Below the pieces are notes generated by a model that saw only the letters and a list, made by a program, of their open reading frames with translations, did not search any database and had not been told where the DNA came from. From NCBI GenBank assembly GCA_035942035.1, contig DASZDK010000040.1, forward strand, positions 1 to 10,296: a stretch of 10,296 nt of DNA, given 5' to 3'. Made by a program: the position numbers and the translations under genes. The stretch is from JAHWJR01 sp035942035 (GTDB taxonomy: Bacteria; Actinomycetota; Acidimicrobiia; Acidimicrobiales; CADCSY01). Numbering within the stretch: the stretch's first letter is position 1; the number at the start of each line of letters is the position of its first letter. Below are positions 6,933 through 10,296 of this stretch, piece after piece.

Positions 6933-7100
6933 TTACGTCTCTTGCATGGCCGTGTAGAAGGCGATGCCGCCCCCGAGCACGGTGACGAACAGGGCAACGA
7001 TCAACAGGAACCGCAGCGACTCCACGGCGAAGCCGATGAGGCCGATGATGACGCCCACGGCAACGATCGCCAGCGAGCCGTTCAGACCCTTCTCTCGCAT
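6933..7100 (-). CDS. Small two-helix membrane protein
   Basis: This 55-residue protein consists almost wholly of two hydrophobic helices. After a short charged head (MREKGLNG), residues 9-27 (SLAIVAVGVIIGLIGFAVE) and about 30-52 (RFLLIVALFVTVLGGGIAF and on) should each cross the membrane. The tail is AMQET. Support for a real gene is a strong GAGGGGGA ribosome site 8 nt upstream, a plausible promoter further upstream, and codon choices suited to a membrane protein in an otherwise gene-free interval. It resembles the short 'hydrophobic proteins' seen in many actinobacteria, without a known function. Confidence 0.8.
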   Translation of the reverse strand: MREKGLNGSLAIVAVGVIIGLIGFAVESLRFLLIVALFVTVLGGGIAFYTAMQET

Positions 7101-7108
7101 CTTCTAGG

Positions 7109-7116
7109 TCCCCCTC
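7109..7116 (-). promoter_or_regulatory. Ribosome binding site for the small membrane protein
   Basis: Read on the minus strand, GAGGGGGA is 8 nt before the ATG at 7100. It is the main evidence that the short frame is translated. Confidence 0.7.
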
Positions 7117-7167
7117 GTGTCGGCGAGGCGGGTGGCCGATGGCCGCCCCCCTCGCGTCGGAGCCCAA

Positions 7168-7196
7168 ATATTCTTACGTCCGGGCCGTTTCCGCAA
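7168..7196 (-). promoter_or_regulatory. Possible promoter for the small membrane protein
   Basis: On the minus strand, TTGCGG (7191-7196) is followed after 17 nt by GAATAT (7168-7173), an acceptable -35/-10 pair in an AT-rich pocket of otherwise GC-rich DNA. The 5' leader of roughly 60 nt contains an imperfect hairpin formed by GGGTGGCC and GGCCGCCC around 7131-7149. Confidence 0.4.
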
Positions 7197-7351
7197 CCCT
7201 GTGGCTCCTCTGCCCCGACCCACGGCGCGTCCCCGGTGGGAGCGGTGACGAACGGCGCGAAGCTCGCCGCGGCTCGTGGCGGGGCAGGGATCGCCAGCCT
7301 GCCCCCCACAACGCCTGATCGGCGGCCTCCCACCCGGCCGCGGTGCTCGGC

Positions 7352-7367
7352 GCGCCCGTCGGGGCGC
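7352..7367 (-). terminator. Possible hairpin terminator after the CooC-like pair
   Basis: GCGCCC and GGGCGC form a 6-bp stem around a 4-nt loop, starting 17 nt after the stop of the gene at 7384-8118 on the minus strand. No U tract follows. The surrounding 187 bases (7197-7383) contain no gene I can support. Confidence 0.3.
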
Positions 7368-7383
7368 CCCACCGCTCATCGAA

Positions 7384-8118
7384 TCAGGCAGTCGCCAGGA
7401 GCTCGCCGGCCAGGGCCGCCAGAGCTTGCACGGCCGGCGCGTCGGGGGCGGTGTCGAGGGGCGCCTGGCCGTCGCGGTCGGCAGCGACGATCGCCGGGTC
7501 GTCTGGCACCGGGACGACCCGGTGGTCGGGGAAAGCCTTGCGAATCATGGCCAGGTCGTCGTCGCTCTGCACCCGGCTGGCCACCACCACCACCTCACCG
7601 AGCGACTTGTCGGCCACGATCGCCGCCGCCCGGCTTCCGACCTCGACGGATTTGGGTGTCGGCTCCACGATGATGAGAACCTTGTCGACGCCGGCGTCAC
7701 CGAGTCTGGTGAGCGTGCCGACGCCGGCTTCGAGGTCGGCCACCACGACTTGGCCTGAGAAGTCCACGCTGCCGAGCAACTGCTCGGCGGAGAGGCCACA
7801 TCAAAGACAGCCGGGCTCCGGATTGTCGATGCGGCTGACCACCGCCAGGCGGACGCCGTCGGGGGCCTCGGAACCGAAGCGATCGAGTACCTCGTCCCAG
7901 CCGGGAGCGTGGTCCTCGTCGCCCTCGTCGAGGGACTGGCGCATCGACACCAGACGCTCCGTCTCGTCGTCGCCCACGCCCAGTGAGATGCCGAGGTTGG
8001 GATTCGAGTCGCAGTCGAGCGCCACCACGGAATGACCTTGGCGGGCCAGGGTGCGAGCGAGCACGGCCGACGTCGTGGTCTTGCCCGAGCCGCCCTTGCC
8101 GACCACTGCGATCTTCAC
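7384..8118 (-). CDS. CooC-like P-loop ATPase with an in-frame TGA (candidate selenocysteine)
   Basis: CooC-type proteins are MinD-fold dimeric ATPases that insert nickel, known best from carbon monoxide dehydrogenase. Here GKGGSGKT (residues 7-14) is the deviant Walker A with its signature lysine, DCD (35-37) follows, and a DLEAG segment (about 128-132) is the CooC D-x-GAG-type motif. At codon 106 (7801-7803) the frame reads TGA, flanked as C104-L-TGA-C107. CooC proteins have CxC here, which binds metal across the dimer. The same frame continues 138 codons to TGA at 7384-7386, with homology to the end, for a total of 244 residues. A hairpin at 7771-7788 fits a bacterial SECIS. The start is GTG in a GTGA overlap with the gene upstream. 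Alternatives are a nonsense mutation, a sequencing error, or two separate products, the second from a weak TTG at 7779. Confidence 0.75.
7771..7788 (-). promoter_or_regulatory. SECIS-like hairpin downstream of the in-frame TGA
   Basis: On the mRNA-like (minus) strand, GCCGAGC (7788-7782) pairs perfectly with GCTCGGC (7777-7771) around the loop AGUU (7781-7778). The stem starts 12 nt and the loop 19 nt after the TGA. Known bacterial SECIS elements put a small apical loop, with a G in its first two bases, about 16-37 nt from the UGA, and E. coli fdhF has about 18 nt. The codons here spell Glu-Gln-Leu-Leu, which favour a palindrome on their own, so the stem could be partly coincidental. Confidence 0.5.
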
Positions 8119-8894
8119 GGCGTCACCTTCATGCGGGGGTGCTCCTTTTCGAGACGGTCCACAAGTGAGGATACTGCCTGTACCCCCGCCGAATCCGGTG
8201 CGGCGTCGAGCGGAGCGCTTCCGGCCCGTTCGGCGGCGGCGAAAACGGGGTCGAGAGGCACGGCGGCGATCACCTCGATACCGGTGCGCCGGCTGATGTG
8301 CTCGACGTCGGCCGCCTCCATGACCTTGTTGGCGACCGCCACCACCCGTACGGGCCGCTCGCCGGAGGAGGCCAAGCGCGCCAACCTCCGGGCCGAGAGA
8401 AGCGATTTCGCCATGGGTTCCACCACGATCAGGAAGGTGTCGGCGTAGCCGCCCCAGCCGGTGAAGGGCTGGCGGGTTCCTCCGGGAAGGTCGCCGACGA
8501 GGTCCCAACGGTCAACGGGCAGCTCGCGCACGATCTGGCGGAAGGCGAACTGGGAACGGAACAGGGCCCGAGGGTCGGTGCGGACCTTGCCGAACTGGAG
8601 GAAGCGCACACCGTCGGGTGCGGTGGCGGCGTAGCGCTCCACTGCCTCGACCGGGCTCAGTCCTGCCCGCAGTCGGTAGCGGGGCCCCTCCTGTTCATCT
8701 TCAGGTCGCTCCTCGATGGCCTCGTCGGGCAGCGGCGCGTCATCGTGGGGCAGCCCGAGCGAGTAGGCCATTCCCGGCAGGGGATCGGAATCGATGGCCA
8801 GGACCGGACGGCCCTTTCGGGCCAGGAGCCGGGCGAAGGTGCCGGAGATGGCTGACTTGCCCGCTCCGCCCTTGCCGACGAATGCCACCCTCAT
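8115..8894 (-). CDS. CooC/MinD-like P-loop ATPase without cysteines
   Basis: This 259-residue protein is a paralogue of the gene downstream of it. GKGGAGKS (7-14) is a deviant Walker A, DSDPLPG follows at about 35-41, and FLIVVEPMAKS and VVAVANKV match the strand motifs of CooC/MinD proteins. The two paralogues agree closely near the C-terminus (DPVFAAAERAGSAPLDAAPDSAGVQA here, DPAIVAADRDGQAPLDTAPDAPAVQA there). It contains no cysteine, so it lacks the CxC metal site; the matching region reads GDLPGGTRQPF. It has its own strong ribosome site and overlaps the second gene by 4 nt, which suggests equal production and perhaps a heterodimer. Its membrane or enzyme client is unknown. Confidence 0.87.
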   Translation of the reverse strand: MRVAFVGKGGAGKSAISGTFARLLARKGRPVLAIDSDPLPGMAYSLGLPHDDAPLPDEAIEERPEDEQEGPRYRLRAGLSPVEAVERYAATAPDGVRFLQFGKVRTDPRALFRSQFAFRQIVRELPVDRWDLVGDLPGGTRQPFTGWGGYADTFLIVVEPMAKSLLSARRLARLASSGERPVRVVAVANKVMEAADVEHISRRTGIEVIAAVPLDPVFAAAERAGSAPLDAAPDSAGVQAVSSLVDRLEKEHPRMKVTP

Positions 8895-8902
8895 GGCTGA
8901 TG

Positions 8903-8908
8903 CCTCCC
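8903..8908 (-). promoter_or_regulatory. Ribosome binding site for the first CooC-like gene
   Basis: GGGAGG on the minus strand, 8 nt before the ATG at 8892-8894, confirms that start. Confidence 0.75.
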
Positions 8909-9161
8909 GTCAGAGCCGATTGACGGCTCGCGATGAACCATGCCACCACTGCGGCGACGAGCACCAGCCGGACCAGCAACAACCACGGAGCGACGTCGGA
9001 TCACCGCCGCCCGAAGACGGACGTGGAACACGTCCTGGCGACCACTGCCCTGGTTTTCCAGCCGGGTGTCGGTCCAGGCGGCGACGGTACCCGCGTCGGT
9101 AGAACAGCACCTCGACCCGCCCGTCGGGTGCCACTGCCACCGCCGGGAAATTCTGATCGGC
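8908..9161 (-). pseudogene. Decayed C-terminal relic of a BNR/sialidase-like protein
   Basis: Three neighbouring pieces on the minus strand read like the end of an actinobacterial exo-alpha-sialidase/BNR-repeat protein, but each lies in a different frame. First, ADQNFPAVAVAPDGRVEVLFYR (about 9161-9099) ends in the family's DQNFPAVAVAPDGRV and aromatic-Tyr-Arg signature. Second, STDAGTVAAWTDTRLENQG and on to QDVFHVRL (about 9103-9010) matches the later AWTDTR...QD segment; the stretch normally between the two is missing. Third, a hydrophobic helix LLLVRLVLVAAVVAWFIASR (about 8982-8923) matches the usual C-terminal membrane anchor. The N-terminal bulk of the gene is gone, cut off by the penicillin-binding protein gene that starts at 9243. 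I infer deletion plus frameshifts, not a coding gene. No intact gene is seen in 8895-9242. Confidence 0.6.
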
Positions 9162-9242
9162 ATGGCGAGGGGCGCGAGCCGAGTCCACTGCCGGACGCCG
9201 GCAGGCGCTGCTGGCAGGACCCTCCGGTAGCTTGGGGTCACT

Positions 9243-10296
9243 GTGAGGGGGCGATCGGACAATGGCGGCGGGGTGGTTGCCTCGGCGGCGCGCTACGTGA
9301 CGCTGGTCGTGCTCGCCGGGGTCGTGCTGGCGGCGAGCATGGCGTTGATGGCAACCGCGGCGCGGGCGGTGGCCAACGCCCCGGTGACCGCGGAAGCCGA
9401 CGACCTCGACCTCCAACCGCTGTCCCAGCGATCGGTCATGCTCGCCGCCGACGGCAGCCGCTTGGCCGTGCTGCACCGGGAGGAGAACCGCAAGTCGGTT
9501 CCCCTCGCCGAGGTGCCACAGGTGATGCTGGACACGATCCTGGCCGTGGAGGACCGAGCGTTCTACGACCACGCCGGCATGAACGTGCGGGCCACGCTCA
9601 GGGCCCTGCTCGCCAACGTCGAGTCCGGTGACGTGCAACAGGGCGGTTCCACCATCACCCAGCAGCTGGTCAAGAACGCCCTGCTGACTCCCAAGCAGGA
9701 CGTCGAGCGCAAGGTGCAGGAGGCCGTCCTCGCCGTTCGCCTCGAGGACCAGATGACCAAGGACCAGATCCTCGAGCGCTACTTGAACACGGTGTACTTC
9801 GGCAACGGCGCCTACGGGCTCCAGGCGGCGGCAGAGGTGTACTTCGGCGTCGACGTCCACCAACTGGGCCAGCCCGAGGCGGCGTTCCTGGCCGGGCTCA
9901 TCCGCAACCCGGTCGGCTACGACCCCTTCGTGGCTCCGGAGACTGCGCAGGAGCGCCTGGAGCTGGTGGTCGACCGGCTGGTGACCGTGGGCCAGATCGA
10001 CGAGGAGCAGGCGACGGCCATCGCCGAGATGCCGATCCCGCGCGAGGCCCGCAACGGCGAGCTGCTGCCCAAGCCAAAGGACTACTTCGTCCAGGAGGTC
10101 ACCCGCCGCCTTCTCGCCGACCCACGGATGGGCGAGAGCGAGTCGGAGCGCTACGACGCGGTGTTCCGGGGGGGGCTGACCATCCGCACCACGCTCGACC
10201 GGCGCCTCCAGGGAATCGCCGAGGAGGCGGTGGCCTCGACGTTGCCCGACACCGGCGGCCAGTTCACCGCCGCGCTGGTCAGCGTCCAGCCGGGGA
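9243..10296 (+). CDS. Class A penicillin-binding protein (bifunctional peptidoglycan synthase), 5' part
   Basis: This enzyme polymerises lipid II into glycan strands and cross-links them outside the membrane. The 351 codons seen run off the right edge. Residues about 18-43 form a single N-terminal membrane anchor after a short Arg-containing cytoplasmic tail. The GT51 transglycosylase domain follows: EDRAFYDHAG at 103-112 with catalytic Glu103, GGSTITQQLVKN at 134-145, RKVQEAVLAVRLE, and a long YLNTVYFGNGAYGLQAAAEVYFG segment. From about residue 315 the transpeptidase domain begins (LTIRTTLDRRLQGIAEEAV), but its SxxK serine lies beyond the window. I chose GTG at 9243 because an in-frame TAG at 9228 blocks any longer form; the Shine-Dalgarno sequence is weak. 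It is divergent from the CooC-like pair, with the relic lying between them. Confidence 0.95.
   Translation, partial: MRGRSDNGGGVVASAARYVTLVVLAGVVLAASMALMATAARAVANAPVTAEADDLDLQPLSQRSVMLAADGSRLAVLHREENRKSVPLAEVPQVMLDTILAVEDRAFYDHAGMNVRATLRALLANVESGDVQQGGSTITQQLVKNALLTPKQDVERKVQEAVLAVRLEDQMTKDQILERYLNTVYFGNGAYGLQAAAEVYFGVDVHQLGQPEAAFLAGLIRNPVGYDPFVAPETAQERLELVVDRLVTVGQIDEEQATAIAEMPIPREARNGELLPKPKDYFVQEVTRRLLADPRMGESESERYDAVFRGGLTIRTTLDRRLQGIAEEAVASTLPDTGGQFTAALVSVQPG

Noticed and set aside
4661..6997. 778-codon open frame on the minus strand
   Set aside because: It lies antisense to two or three well-supported + strand genes and overlaps the zinc-protease gene in another frame. The product is Arg/Gly/His/Pro-rich low-complexity sequence, typical of a GC-rich shadow.
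7384..7779. The 3' part of the CooC-like gene as an independent protein starting at TTG 7779
   Set aside because: There is no ribosome binding site, the start would lie inside the hairpin, and the piece lacks the P-loop needed for function. Readthrough or a single base change explains it better.
8920..8948. TTGACG as a -35 box for the penicillin-binding protein gene
   Set aside because: No acceptable -10 follows at 16-18 nt (the bases there are CACCAC-like), and the box is more than 300 nt from the start.

Overview
The DNA is very GC-rich, uses GTG starts freely and packs its genes into overlapping chains. Together with a uptake-type group 2a [NiFe] hydrogenase (Huc/Hup type), this suggests an actinobacterium or close relative, possibly an Acidimicrobiia-like lineage. 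No rRNA or other marker gene in the window confirms this, so the taxonomy is an inference.

Region 1 (1-5854, + strand) is the downstream part of a [NiFe] hydrogenase operon. It opens with the C-terminal two thirds or less of the large subunit, including the DPCxxCxxH nickel ligands and a cleavable tail. Next come a hydrogenase maturation protease homologue that has lost its nickel-binding residues, a NifU-type Fe-S scaffold domain protein, an unrecognised protein, an intact HupD/HybD-type maturation endopeptidase, a TPR protein, a small unrecognised protein, a BirA/biotin-ligase-like protein with a rewritten active site, and a last unrecognised protein. Most junctions are 1-8 nt overlaps (TAGTG, GTGA), so the set is almost certainly one translationally coupled unit. 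The likely theme is assembly, nickel processing and Fe-S supply for the hydrogenase. Several members have no function I can name.

Region 2 (5848-7383) begins with a hairpin that covers both stop codons of two convergent genes. It continues on the minus strand with a DUF2268-like HExxH zinc-protease homologue (5872-6705) and a 55-residue two-helix membrane protein (6933-7100) with a good ribosome binding site and a plausible promoter. The 227 bases at 6706-6932 and the 187 bases at 7197-7383 show no gene; the latter contains one GC hairpin.

Region 3 (7384-8894, minus strand) holds two overlapping CooC/MinD-type P-loop ATPases. The second has an in-frame TGA exactly at the second position of a CxC-type metal site (C-L-TGA-C). 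The same reading frame carries on with clear family homology to a normal length, and a perfect 7-bp hairpin with an AGUU loop starts 12 nt after the TGA. This is the most striking signal in the window: a candidate selenocysteine-containing CooC-like nickel-insertion ATPase. A simple nonsense mutation or a sequencing error must still be excluded.

Region 4 (8895-10296) contains a decayed minus-strand relic of a BNR/sialidase-like secreted protein, whose three conserved pieces lie in three different frames, followed by the 5' part of a class A penicillin-binding protein on the + strand that runs off the window.
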